A stretch of DNA of 64,000 nucleotides. It comes from Brassica napus (lineage: Eukaryota; Streptophyta; Magnoliopsida; Brassicales; Brassicaceae). Under the pieces are notes generated by a model that worked only from the letters and a program-made list of their open reading frames with translations, ran no database searches and was not told where the DNA came from. Both the position numbers and the translations under genes were made by a program. The stretch lies in contig NC_063452.1 of NCBI RefSeq assembly GCF_020379485.1, positions 13,867,065 through 13,931,064 of the forward strand. The letters are read 5' to 3'. Of this stretch, positions 51,050-62,941 are shown one piece after another; positions within the stretch are counted from its first letter, which is position 1, and each line of letters opens with the position of its first letter.

Positions 51050-51397
51050 GAAATCCAACCGACAGCCCGAGGAAATTCCGACGGAATTCCGACGCCAACA
51101 GCTAGTTCGTCGGAATTTCCTCGGAATTTTAAAAATCCCGCAACGGCTCTCTAACGGCTATAATATATCCTCGGAATTCATCGGTTTTTTCCGAGGAATA
51201 CGTTTTTCCTCGGTATTCCATAAGAATATTCCGACGGATTAGTATTTCCTCGGAAATCCCTCGGTATATTCCGAAGAAATTCCGAGGAAACCAAATTTTG
51301 TGTTTCCTCGGAATTTCCTCGGAAATTCCTCGGGATATTCCGAGGATTTCATTTTCCGTCGGAATGTCTGTCAGAATACCGCTGTTTTCTTGTAGTG
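51050..51397. repeat. right subterminal array of CACTA 2
   Basis: Repeated GAGGAAATTCCGACGGAATTC, TTCCTCGGAATTTCCTCGG and GGTATATTCCGA words running up to the TAGTG end; this is also the upstream region of the TNP2-like gene. Confidence 0.88.
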
Positions 51398-51400
51398 TCA

Positions 51401-53125
51401 GCATCCAAATAGTATCTCTATCGTGTCTCCACCTCTTGATGACCATCGTAGCTGTCTTCAAAAACGTTGAGACTTGGACTGGTCTCTCTAGCTGATTCCT
51501 GTAATGAATGTAGTAACGTTAGGATGATAGCTATTGTTATTTTGCAAGAACATTCATATTAAGCTAGGGTTGTATGTGACTTACTTGTCCTGAGATTTCA
51601 CCGGCTTTGTTGATATTTTTGGAATCGGTTGTTAGAACAAACTATTCTTTTGGATCTTGTTTGAGTTATGGTGTCCATAGTTAGAAGATGGGATATTTAT
51701 ATTCCAAACTTCAGCCGGTTACTGTGGAATGCGAAGAGGTGGGAGGAGTGGGATAATCACACTAAAGCTCTTAAACACATATTAATGGAAGCTTGAGACG
51801 TTACCGGGAGAGTGGGAGTAGTCGTTCTAGTTTCTAAAAATTTCGGCTGCTACTTTACGTATGTCGGAGGCGTGAAGAGGAAGAGAATCTTTCAGAGGAA
51901 ACCTAAAACTTAATTGGGCTTGCCATTTTGTTTTAAAAGGCCCATCCGCAAGTTGTATCAAAAACCCAGTTCAAACAAAGGACATAAAACGCAGGATTCG
52001 CTTGTGTTCGGGTATGCCACGTGGCATCAAACGCCCATATGTGAATGCTGACATGGACGCAGGAGGAGAGAGACAACTCTCCTTTATTGTGTAAGATAAA
52101 AGTAATTATCATAATAAGTTATATATATAATTTTCTATCTTTTAAGATTCATATTCATATATATATATTATATATATATATCAACATATAAAAAAAATTA
52201 AACGTGAATGTGGATACCAAAGCGTGGATAATAAAATTACATATTACTTGTGGACATGGACATCTTGATTGATACTTTTAATTTTTTTTTCTTTGGCATA
52301 GTCTCTCAGAAGGAAAAACCCACAAAACCACATTTCCACCGTTATTCCCATCGTCATCGGCACCACTGCCGTCACCACCACTCCAATCCGTTGTGGTTCT
52401 TCTTCTTCTTCATTGTGTCGAACTTGAGATTTCAATCTTCGTCGTTGTCTGTTCAAGCTTATCAAGACATCATGATTTCACAATGGTTATACATAAAATT
52501 ATTATATATTAAATTGAAGAACATTAATGATTAACAGATAAAACATCATCCACAAAATTTTGTTCACGTTATAGAAAAATAGTGTCCACATGAACTTGTA
52601 TTCATATGTATACCATCCACGTTTTTGTATCCCCGTTTTCAATAACCCACATTTTTTATTTTTTCATTTTGCTATTCATCCACATATTTTGCATACATGT
52701 CAAAAAGAAGTAGTGAAAAGTGAGACTCTCTAAGCATAAGTGGACACTGAAGAAGAAGAAGAAGAAGCTCTTATAACTAGAGTATTTAAACATGAAACTG
52801 AAAAATGGCTTTACATACTTGTAGACTTTGAGTACTACTTATCTGTGTGTTCATTTTCACACCTACTAGCTTTCTTGGGTCAATGTCTGCCCCTATTTGT
52901 TTACATATAGCCGTCCATAAATGTTCATCCACACATCATACGTCCACGTATACTTCATCCATAAATCATCCATCCACACTTCATCCGTCCACAATTGTCG
53001 TTTTTATTAAGGGTAAAATTGTTCAAAGTCTGTAACTGGTCCACAACAAAGTGTGTCACATGTAAGAAATGTTTCTATGTGTAAGAGAAAGTCAAAAAGT
53101 GTCCATGAATGTAATCAACTCATTG
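51401..53125. other. intergenic DNA with repeat edges
   Basis: No gene recognised. 52092-52131 (AATTATCATAATAAGTTATA) reappears with small changes at 53370-53409, so about 1.3 kb is bracketed by 40-bp direct repeats. The 52860-53000 stretch is rich in CATCCAC/GTCCAC words. Confidence 0.4.
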
Positions 53126-53363
53126 AATTTTTTATACCTAGAGACACTTTCTCACTTTACAATTACACAACAAGACACATATCACTTGAGACACATTTTT
53201 CCTTGTATAAAAGACTCTCATGACCTTAAACTAAAGAAAAATAGATTGTCATACGCTTTTTTTTCATCACAAAAATCTTTACTCTTCTTATTTCACTTTA
53301 TTGTTTTTCTTATTCCACCAATGCTTTCGATTACTTTTATTTCAAATTTTAAAATATATTAAA
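53126..53363. repeat. dispersed repeat, copy 2 (uninterrupted)
   Basis: Counterpart of 40196-40433 with about a dozen differences. Here it reads through ATATTAAATAAAAGC without a Helitron, giving the empty-site form. Confidence 0.8.
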
Positions 53364-54057
53364 TAAAAGCAATTATCATAATAAATTATATATAAAATTC
53401 TCTATGTGTCTAGTTTTACCAAGATCAACATTATTTTATTATTGAATATAATAACTTATAAATAATGATTAAATATATTAAATAAATATTATTTATATAT
53501 CCAAATACTGAGATGGTGGTTGACTCGAGCTCCGGAAAGACGCTGACCAATTCTCTGTAGATCTGAATAAAAGCACTCACAACCAGCATAATACAAAGAT
53601 TATATCATGTAAATGTGTGTGTGCTACGGTGGTTTACCAAGAATGTTGCACAAACGGAAACATTTAGGAACAGTTTATTTTACCTTACATTTGCCACAAC
53701 TGTTTCCTTACTTGGCTTCCTTTGCCAATGTGCATGTAATGGAGGCAATATGGTGTGGGAACGCCATATGTAAGAAGTCAGGGGAAATTAGTGAACAATA
53801 GATAGATGGATCACATTTTATAGGCTGCACCTCTTTCACTGGTCATTGTTGTGATGGACCGATGGTGAGATGGGCGATATATTTATTGATCAGATAACCA
53901 AGTTTTCAGCGATATATACCAGAGTACAGATGAAGACATAAGACTAGCACTGAACAAATAATTTGTGAGCAGATCAATCTCTTTTGGTTTAACAACTTAT
54001 CCTTTATTCTTTTGACTAAAGATTTACCTTCTTGGGTGGTTTTTGGTGTGACAGGCT
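53364..54057. other. left flank of the LINE insertion
   Basis: AT-rich to 53500, then more balanced sequence to the LINE target site. No protein family recognised, although short open stretches occur (53613-53801). Confidence 0.35.
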
Positions 54058-54207
54058 AAGTCAAACTTTTTTTTTTTTTTGAATGAATGTTAAATTTTAT
54101 TCACCAAAAACCTTTTTACATCAAGTGGATCTTTGATAGGTAAAGCCTTCAAAATTTTTACAGCTACAACCCCTCTAGCATTCTACCTCCTAGCTACCAA
54201 AACTTAT

Positions 54208-57200
54208 TTACAGTCTTGTGCCAAACCAATATTGCAGACTATCCCTCATACCTTTCATATCCTTCATTTGCACTAGGCTCAGCTTGTTCCTGATTGACTT
54301 ATCTATGAATTTAGCCAAACTTGCATCGGCCTTGGAGGGTCACCATGTCGTCGCTTGTTACGCTCCCACCACAGTGTATACACAGTGACCTGCAATGCAT
54401 ATCTGAGACAGAACCTTTTCCTTTTCTCCATTGTCGAAACAGATATTAGCTCCACCATTATATTCCACTTATTCGAGTAGGCTCTTCCCAACAGCCCTTT
54501 GACAATATGTTCCCAAATCCAGGATGAGAAGGAGCACTCAAAAAAGAGGTGATTTCTTGTCTCAGGGGCTCTTTTACATAACACACAAGTAGTGTCTACA
54601 CCTGGATTCCAAACAGCGATTCGATCCATTGTGGCTAGTCGGTCTCGTATGGCGATCCAGGTCATGAAGGAAAATTTTGGTGTGGCCTGTGCGAACCAGA
54701 TACTCTGCCCCCAGATGCATGGCGTCGCTACTTCTCTGGTCATCGACCAAGTCTCAGCAGTTGAGAAGCTGGGTTTGAAACCTGACTTCCATCTCCACAA
54801 ATCCACATCGTCCATATCCAGAATCAGCTTCTCTTTGACTATACTCAGCTCCTTTTCGACTTCATTTAACAGAGGCCGTCTATGTCTCTTCCTCCTCCGA
54901 TGGTTCCAAATCGCCTCCTCCAAAGTGGCTTCCCGATGAATTCCCATTTCAATTAAACCTCTGTCACCAAGTACCTCAATCATCACCCCAATCTCCGACC
55001 AGCGATCAAACCAGAAGGAAATATGTCTCCCATTCCCTACTACCTTCATATGGAACGTTCTAGCGACATCTCTCAACTTGAGCATTTTCCTCCAAACCCA
55101 AGAGCCTGTCTGCGTGCTCTCTTTTACTTCCCAAAAACTCTTCTTTTTAAGCAAATTCCTTCTGATCCATTGGCCCCAAAGAGAATCTCCAGCAAGCATT
55201 CTCCATATGAGTTATAGACCATACACGTAGTTCACTTCCTTCAGCGTTCTGATCCCCAATCCACCCTCCTCTTTTGTCTTACATATGTCCTTCCACCCAA
55301 CTTTAACTCCAGTGGACTTGAGTTCTGGCCCTGACCATAGGAACCCTGAGCAGAGTTGCTCAATCTCTTTTGAGCACTGACTTGGTAGACGAAATGCCGT
55401 GGCCCAAAAGTTTACAATACTCATCAAGACAGACTTGATTAATTGCAGTCTCCCTGCGTAGGATAGAAACCGAGATGTCCAAGAACAAATCCGACCATGG
55501 ATCTTTTCTATCAATGGCAGATAGTCTTGTCTAACCATTCCTTTTGTCATCAGGGGCAACCCTAGGTAGCGAACTGGCAGTTTACCCTCAGCAAACGGAA
55601 AGTTAGTGAGGATTCTACTTCTCTCCACTTCAGAAACCCCAGCCATGAAAATAGTAGATTTCTCCAAACTAATAGAGAGACCAGACCAACCTTCAAATTC
55701 CTCAAAAACTGATAGGACTCCTTCCACCGACGCCTTACTGCCTTCCACAAACACCATCAGGTCATCGGCGAAACAAAGATGGGTAAGAGAAACCGATTGA
55801 CATCGCGGGTGAAGACCAAATCTCCTCTCCTGGAAAGCTTTGTCGATTTTATACGACAGAACATTCATGCAAAGGACAAAAAGATAGGGAGAAAGGGAAC
55901 ACCCCTGTCTAAGACCCCATGAGCTCTGAAAGTAGCCTGCTAAATCTCCATTAACCTGAACCGAGAAGGAGGGAGTGGTAACACATAACTTTATCCAATG
56001 TATGAATCTTGCAGGGAATCCCAAAGCCTCTAAACTGTTCAGCAGGAAGGTCCATTGGACAGAGTCAAAAGCCTTGGAGATGTCGATTTTCATAGCACAG
56101 CGCGGCGTGATTGAGTCCTTATGGTAATCAGCTACCAATTCTGATGCCAGCAGCACATTTTCCATCAGTAACCTGCCTTTCACAAACGCAGACTGATTTG
56201 CAACAATGATCCTCGGGAGTATCTGTTTTAATCGGTTTGCAAGGATTTTTGAGACGACTTTATAAATCACATTGCAGCAAGCAATGGGTCTAAAGTCTCT
56301 CATCTCCATCACAGCTGACTTCTTTGGTATGAGCGCCAAGATTGTTGAGTTGATACCCTTTGGAAGGAACCCCAGTTGAAAGACTGATTGTACTGCTACT
56401 ATGAAGTCATGAGAGACAACCGACCAAACTGTTTTAAAGAATTCGCATGGAAACCCGTCAGGTCCTGGCGACTTATTTGATGGCATAGAGAAAAGGACAT
56501 TCTTGATCTCTTCAGCAGTTACAACAGCCTCCAAGTTTCTACAATCATTCCCTGAGCATTCAAAATCCAACAGACTCCTTAACTCCTCCACAGATACTCC
56601 ATGATAGCTCTCCGGTGTCTGATTGAGAATCTCCGCAAAGTATCTCCCTGCCTCGGCCTTTATCCCCAAGTGTTGCTTAACCATAGAACCATTTGGGCAT
56701 CTGACTTCCCGCATAGTGTTTTGAGCTTGTCTAGTTTTTATTGAGTTGTGGAACGTCGTATTGTTTTGGTCTCCCACATCCAACCAATGCAACTTAGACC
56801 GCTGTTTGAGAAAATCTTCTTCTAACCCCGCAAGGTGAAGCCAATTACCATATGCCTCTGCCTCTTCCTGAACTGCCTCCCCACTTGGGTTAGCTAGAGT
56901 ACTCTTCTGCTTATCACAAACTACCGCGTGCGCCTCTTTGGTTCTTAAGGATAGATTGCCCAACTGATCTCTACCAAGGTTCCTAATCAGCAGCTTAAGG
57001 TCCTTTAACTTCTTTGAGAACCGAAACATGGCTGAAGTGGAATGGAATAATTTTTCTGTTGAGTCCCAATACTCTTTTACCATAGGCAGGAAAGTAGGGA
57101 GCCTACCAGTGGCGTTGACATATTTGAAAGGTCTTCGAATCTTCTCAGAGTCTTGCAACAAATGAATTTTGCACCTCATGTGATCAGAACAGCCCCCTGA

Positions 57201-57866
57201 CTCAAAAACAGCATAAGCATTCCCAAATCTGTGCAGTGCCACATGGTTCACCAACTCTCTGTCTAGCTTCTTGCAAATCAGTCTCTCATCTCTCTTATTG
57301 CACCAAGTGAAGAGAGGTCCTTGATAGCCGAGATCGGAAAGTTGACACCGAAGAGCCATTCTTTGAAAATCTCGCATACCCACTGCTAACCTCCCCAAGT
57401 TTTCAAATTCAGAGTGTTCACTCCCATCCAATTTCTCGTTAAAGTCTCCCATTATGATCCACGCCTTTTGTTGAAACAATGGAGAAGCGTTGTGATGGAT
57501 CAAATCTTCCCATAGCACCTTTCTTTCTTCCACTTGATTGCTTGCATAAACAAACGAGCAAAAAAATTCTTCTTCATCTTGTAAAGCAACGGATACAGTG
57601 ATTAGCTGATCCGTCTTATATACCGGAGATATACGCACTGTATCTCTCCAAAGCAACCAGATTCTTCCTCCTTGACTATGCTCATAATTTGTCATCGCTG
57701 ACCAATCTCTGAACACAGACCCCAAAATTCTCCCAGCCTTCTTTTCTTTTACTCTAGTCTCCAAAATACACCCAAATTTCAAGTCTTTATTACTCAGCCA
57801 ATCTTTTAACACGGAATGCTTCAAAGTTTTGTTGAAACCGCGCACATTCCAAAAGAAACTTGACAT
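54208..57866 (-). pseudogene. LINE ORF2 (endonuclease, reverse transcriptase, zinc-binding)
   Basis: The start at 57866 gives MSSFFWNVRGFNK, four bases below the ORF1 stop (57868-57870). Domains: AP-type endonuclease (residues about 1-230, with IIMGDFNE and SDHMRCKIHL); reverse transcriptase (about 460-750, with SNKSPGPDGFPCEFF, IPKK, DFRPIACCNVIYKVVSKILANRL, DISKAFDSVQW, LRQGCSLSPYLF and catalytic FADD at 699-702); then a zf-RVT region (WFAQATPKFSFMTWIAIRDRL, CVLCKRAPETRNHLFFEC). TAA at 55212-55214 interrupts GL*LIWRMLAG, and a single-base frameshift near 54310 precedes the normal end at 54208. No RNase H domain is seen. Two lesions only, so a fairly young copy. Confidence 0.92.
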
Positions 57867-57867
57867 A

Positions 57868-58270
57868 TTAATGATGACGACGAGAAGACCTTGTGCTCAT
57901 TGCCCTCGGATTTGCGTCCTGAGACTTAGCTTTCTTCCCTTGCAACTTTCGATTTGCACACTGCTGATTAATGAAGTCTTCCTCAAGTTGCCCTGCCTCA
58001 TCATTACCCATGTCAGTAGCATCACACTCAACCAACTCCCTGTCTTGCAGGATTTCTCCTTCCTCCTCATCCCCCACACTGAGTACAGAAAACTTAGAAG
58101 CCGAGATATGACTGTCCTCCCTTTGAGTGACAAAGGGATTTACCGGAGATCTTCCGACCTTAGTAAGAGAGACGCTGTACCAGTTGTCACTCGTTGACCT
58201 CTCCATTAGATTTTTCCCCTCCTTTTGTATTTCTCCATTTACCTCAATATATTCTCGCTGTATACGCTCC
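57868..58270 (-). pseudogene. LINE ORF1, C-terminal part (non-inverted)
   Basis: Reads on the minus strand from about 58270: REYIEVNGEIQKEGK, DNWYSVSLTKVGRSP, SVGDEEEGEILQDRELVE and RKLQGKKAKSQD, ending SSRRHH at 57868. Acidic, then basic: a usual plant LINE ORF1 tail. The matching N-terminal part lies in inverse orientation to the right. The exact junction is somewhere between about 58258 and 58290. Confidence 0.75.
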
Positions 58271-58321
58271 GTTTTGGTGAGAGGGGGATTTCTGGGCGAT
58301 AGCGAGCTAGGGTTACGGGCT

Positions 58322-59344
58322 ATGGTTTCTGATGCGCCGCCTGAACCGCCAGGTTCTCCGGCGAGGGTTTTGGACGAGAAAGAGATGGGAGATGAAGGTT
58401 CGTCGGTGGGTAACTCGGATCCGGTAGTTGGGGCAAAACCCATTGCTCCGTCTTGGGTGTCTGTGACGCAAGACAAGAGAGTTCTAAAGAAGTATGAGGT
58501 AGAGATTTCGAACAAGGATGGGTTGAATTCGGTGGAGATTCCAGATGATGTTCTTGCCAGTTCCACGCCGCTGTGGGAGGATTTCATAGTGGGAAAGTTC
58601 CTGGATATCTCCCCCCACGTCGCAAAGGTTCACATGGTGCTGAATAAGATCTGGAAATATGGTGAGGTCTCTGCAAAGGTTGAGGTATTTGAGGTCAATG
58701 CTACGACAATGAGGTTCCGGGTCGCAAACCCAAAGGCTAGGGAAAAAATTCTGAAAAGGGGGATGTGGAACATAGTTGGGGTTCCAATGGTGGTATCAAA
58801 GTGGTCGCCAAGGTCAGAGGAAGAAAAATAGGAGGAGGAGGCAACTCCAATGTGGGTACATCTTCGCGGTGTCCCGTTGCACATGTACTCCTGGGAAGGG
58901 CTTGGCTTTATCACAAGCGCTGTTGGATTCCCGGCAAAACTACATCCAGAGACAGTCGCGTGTACTAATTTTGAAGTTGCAAAAGTGTTTGCAAAGGTGG
59001 ATGTCTCCAAACCTTTACCTAAAGAGATCAAATTCAAGAGGAATGGAAAGGAGTTCGTAATGGGGTTTCACTTTCCTTGGCTCCCAACTAAGTGTAGAAT
59101 CTGTGACAAATGGGGTCACGCGGAAGAAGTATGTAGCTCGAAAGGAAAAGAAATAGAGGGAAGGGATGAAATAAGGTCTGTAGTAGAGGATGTAAGGGAT
59201 GTGTCTCTGGAAATTTTGGAGTCTGGAAAAGCACATCAAGAAGTAGTAGTGACAGGAAGTAAATGAGAGGACGAAGAAACACATCAGGCAGTTGCTGTGG
59301 TAGAGAAGAGTTTGGAGGTAGAGATGATACATAAGGAGCCGGGG
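58322..59344 (+). pseudogene. LINE ORF1, N-terminal part (inverted), DUF4283 and zinc knuckle
   Basis: The start at 58322 gives MVSDAPPEPPGSPARV, preceded by GGGTTACGGGCT as 5' UTR. The DUF4283-type RNA-binding region (DFIVGKFLDISPHVAKVHM, TMRFRVANPKAREKIL, GMWNIVGVPMVVSKW) is followed by VHLRGVPLHMYSWEGLGF and a zinc knuckle (KCRICDKWGHAEEVC). Stops in frame: TAG at 58829 and TGA at 59264. The frame then stays open to EMIHKEPG at the target duplication, where the element part ends. Nothing of ORF1 continues beyond. Confidence 0.85.
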
Positions 59345-59356
59345 AAGTCAAACTTT

Positions 59357-61979
59357 AATATACATATTTGTTTTAAATTGTGCATGTGTATTCTTTCGAT
59401 AGGTGTTAGTGACAGCGGCCGGCTTTCAAATCAGCAATCAAAATGGAGGAGATTGCCATCGCTGGTGAGTGATTCTCTTAGGGTTATAATATTTGAGAGG
59501 GAGCAACTGATGTATATCAATGAAGCTGACTCTCTTTATTATAGGCCTAGATTCGCTAACATGGAGGAAGGAGGGTTGTCTTGAATGCGGCGGAGCTCGT
59601 GGATCAATGGCGTTAATGAGAAGGATAATTAAGTTGATTGAATGCATTCCTAAACTGTTACTCCATTGATTGACCATAGGGGGTGGGGTGAACATTGAAC
59701 TTCACAGCAACGATTCCATCTTCACGGGTGATTCACGGATGGAGCAAGTGCCGGTGAACTGTTTTCAAGTCTGTTGTCTCTGTTAAGCTACAGATTTTAG
59801 GCCCAATGAAATAAGAGAATCCAACTAATTTAAAACAAAAAAAAAAACCAAACCTGAACCGATTATCGAAAGGCATAGAAGTAGAGTTTTAAGGTACGTT
59901 GTAGGCGTTACATCTTGTCCTCTCTTCCTGATGGTGCCTCACTCTAAAAAGAGACTAAAATCTACATTATATATATATATATATATATAATGCAATTAAT
60001 TTAAAAATAATAGTTGCTAATCTGATATAAAAATAATTGCTGATTTGATTCCCATAACCTCACCAGTAATTTCAAACAGAATAGCAAACCAGATGTGATA
60101 CTTACCCCTTAAATACTAGACTCTAAACATTAATCATAAAATCTACACTCAAACGTTATTGTATTTTTGATTGAGTATATTTTTTTTGGAAAAATGGTAT
60201 CCAAAGTTAGCGTATTTCGAGCATTTTTTCTTAAATTTGTGAAATAAAGTAAATCGCAAATTTGAAATGTTAAAATGCTCATATTTTAGATTTAAAAAGA
60301 GAAATTTAAAACAAATTGCAAAAGAAATAGTTATTCTATTAACTAACATTTACTATAACACAATATCATAATTTAAAGATAATATTTTACATTTAATAAA
60401 GTAATCATTATAAGTTTGAAATATTTTGTGTTGATTTATAATATTTTTGTTTACAGAATAAGATATGTTCGTTTAAAATTATATTTGTGTTTTTTATTTT
60501 ATAGTCAAATTATTTTTTTATAAATATGAATATATAAGAATTAAACTAGAATACTTTGTTTATTTAGTGTTTCCCCTAGTTGTTTTATTTTATTTAAAAA
60601 ATAAAATTGAAACGGAGGAATATGCCTCTTAATCTATTTTTCATTGGTCAATTTTTTTCTTAAAAAAGTAATATAAATGTGTTAATGTGTTTGTTAAAAC
60701 TGCCTCTTATTTTATCAATAAATTTCATGACAGATAAAATAACCCTTAAATCTATAGTCCTAAAGCTATTAACTGCAACTCGTTTCACTATATCTTAAAA
60801 TAATATAAATATTAGTTTATTTTAATATTTGATTTTATAAGGTAAATATATTTATCTAATTATTAATGTATAATTTTTAAAATTATTTTATAAATTATAA
60901 TTAATTAACGTTAATATAATTTTTAACTTGTAATTTTTAATTTTAATAAATATTTTTATGAATTAAAGTATATTGTAAAATCTAGAAACTTTTGTTATTT
61001 TGTGTGTATTTGTATACTTTAATTTAAAAATTAATTAATAGATTAATTTATTTAACTATATTTAATATTTTAAAACTGTTTATTTATATTTTATTTAATT
61101 TTTATATATTTTATATTATGCATATAATTCAAAATTAAAATAATAATAATGTACTACAAAATATAATTATTAAATTATTTAGATATTTATAAATTTAAAT
61201 ATACTTTTTGAAAACTGTACATTTATATTTTATTTAAAATATAAAGTTAGAGTTTATTATATTGCAAAAAAAAATTTGTGAATATCTTTTGAGTTGTTTT
61301 ATTTTTGAAATATTAAAAAAAATGAATAATTAAGTTGTTATGCAATATATTATGGTGCATAGTTAACATTAGATTCCTTATTTAGTAATATCACACGATA
61401 ATTCAAGTTAGGTTTAAGCAATGTTTCTTTTTTATAGTGTTGATAGCTTAATTTTTTTTTAAATAAATATATTTAATTAATGTTAACATTATCAAATCCT
61501 ATGGTTAAACCTTTTTATTAACGAGATTACGGCCACATATATACGTTTGTTTGTAGATCTAATCTTCTATATATTAATTCAGGAGCATTATTTAAATTGG
61601 AACATTGATCACTATGTCGAAGTGTCATCACCGCATATATTCTCACACTTCTTATTAAATGAATTTAATTTACTAGAGAAATTACTAATCATGACATTGT
61701 ATATTTTGGTGGAAGAAGACCTTATATATACAATTTCCATTATAAATCGTTATACATTTCCAATCACCATCCGATTTTTCACATATAAGTATTACCATCA
61801 CAATCTAATGGGCTTTGACAAGGTTCATAAAAATGAGACTATAATTAATGATCAGTGGATCAATGATGTACGAATAGAGATGTGATGGGTTGATCAAAGA
61901 AAATAAAAATATACATATTTATCATTTAAAAATCGGGCATCACTATTTTTTAGATAACTTTCACCAAAAAATATATATA
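59357..61979. other. LINE right flank and AT-rich DNA
   Basis: 59357-59800 has more balanced composition and may hold remnants of a host transcript, but no family is recognised. A TA microsatellite lies at 59966-59990. From 60000 to 61980 it is strongly AT-rich. One open stretch of 112 codons (61547-61885, plus) has no recognisable domain and AT-biased codons; I do not call it a gene. Confidence 0.4.
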
Positions 61980-62118
61980 CTAGGGTCGGTCCGCGGTACG
62001 CACGGAATATAGTTTACGTGTGATATATATAAATAAGTAATTATATACTTTCTTTGTGTGTATTTTATGTAAGATTTTGCAATAGAAGTATATAATAACC
62101 TTTATGGTTTTTAAGAAT
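61980..62118 (-). mobile_element. Helitron 3' terminus, truncated by a Copia element
   Basis: On the minus strand the sequence ends CCGTGCGTACCGCGGACCGACCCTAG then T (split here: CCGTGCG-TAC-CGCGGA hairpin, imperfect; CTAG at 61980-61983). The body runs right into the presumed Copia LTR near 62119, so its 5' part may resume beyond the window. Confidence 0.6.
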
Positions 62119-62695
62119 GTTAGGACGTGTAGGGATTGTGTATGCTAAGACTAATTATTGTTGAGATGAGATCAATATATAAGAAGAGAAAGACACGAGG
62201 AGTTGAGTATGATGAAGAGGCCGTAGTAATACTAGTTACCCGAGTAACTTACTAGTATACTAGTTATACTAGTTACCCGAGTAACTTTGGAAGAAGAAGA
62301 AGAGAAGCCCTATTCCCTTAGCTAAGGCATCAGTCCGTTGCAAGGGAAGAGTAGGCACGTGTGACAGGCTGGAGAAGAGCTGGATAAAGCAAAAGGGGCT
62401 TTATGCACAAGGAAGAAGCTCATTGGATGGTTTGAATTAAAGCAAACCTTATCTCTTGTAATAGTGCTACTTTATGAAACCCTCATCCTATTGTTGCCTC
62501 CTCATATATATTGTAAACTCTGATCAGATTAATAATTAAGAAGTATGAGATTATCTCTCTAGACTCTCTCTCTTGTTCATGATGATTCTTAAATACTCTT
62601 AAACATGATTACTACCCAATCTCTCTACAAATCTCCCATTAACCTTCTCTAATCTACCTTTAATCTCTCAAGACCTACTATATTCTCTAAAATCA
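62119..62695 (+). repeat. presumed 5' LTR of a third retroelement (Copia)
   Basis: It ends CTAAAATCA two bases before a primer-binding site. The left edge TGTTAGGACGTG is inferred only from the TG rule, since the 3' LTR is outside the window. It holds a TATA-like CATATATATTG (62500-62511), polyadenylation-type AATAATTAA and a doubled palindromic motif. Confidence 0.55.
62231..62290. promoter_or_regulatory. doubled palindromic motif in the LTR
   Basis: ACTAGTTACCCGAGTAACTT occurs twice, 36 bases apart, with ACTAGTATACTAGTTAT between. Each copy holds the near-palindrome GTTAC-CCGA-GTAAC. A protein-binding or hairpin role is a guess. Confidence 0.5.
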
Positions 62696-62697
62696 TA

Positions 62698-62709
62698 TGG
62701 TATCAGAGC
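62698..62709 (+). promoter_or_regulatory. primer-binding site (initiator tRNA-Met type)
   Basis: TGGTATCAGAGC, exact, two bases after the presumed LTR end. Confidence 0.88.
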
Positions 62710-62941
62710 CAGGTTGGCTTTGGTATTGAGAAACCTCGTTCCATTTCTTTCTTTCTCTAGCTCTTGTGTCCTTGTGTTCTTGCTCTTGTGTTCTTGAGGG
62801 TTCCGTGAAGCTGTATGATAAAGTTGAGTCCAGTGGTGCTGTGCTTTGAGTTCGTGTGTTCTTGAAGTCTGGTACTGTGTGTTCTTCAGCTGAGTTGCAA
62901 GTTTGAAGCTTTCTGGTAATTTCTGGTTCAAGCAAGAGAAG

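Larger units (their letters stand above)
54058..59356 (-). mobile_element. LINE (L1-type) with inverted 5' part
   Basis: The insertion is flanked by a 12-bp duplication AAGTCAAACTTT (54058-54069, 59345-59356). A poly(A) tail (poly-T on the plus strand) lies at 54067-54080. The 3' part (ORF1 end, ORF2) reads on the minus strand from about 58270 down to 54081. The 5' part (5' UTR and ORF1 start) reads on the plus strand from about 58270 up to 59344. This head-to-head order with the internal breakpoint next to the target duplication is the hallmark of twin priming. Confidence 0.92.

Noticed and set aside
52092..53409. Short LTR element bracketed by 40-bp direct repeats
   Set aside because: No primer site, no TG/CA ends and no target duplication could be found; the repeats may be edges of a dispersed repeat.
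58290..58587. Minus-strand extension of the LINE ORF1 tail reading frame
   Set aside because: It is the antisense of the inverted ORF1 head; only the part below about 58270 is genuine minus-strand coding sequence.
61547..61885. 112-codon open stretch, plus strand
   Set aside because: AT-driven codon use, no recognisable domain, no neighbouring exons; not separable from chance.
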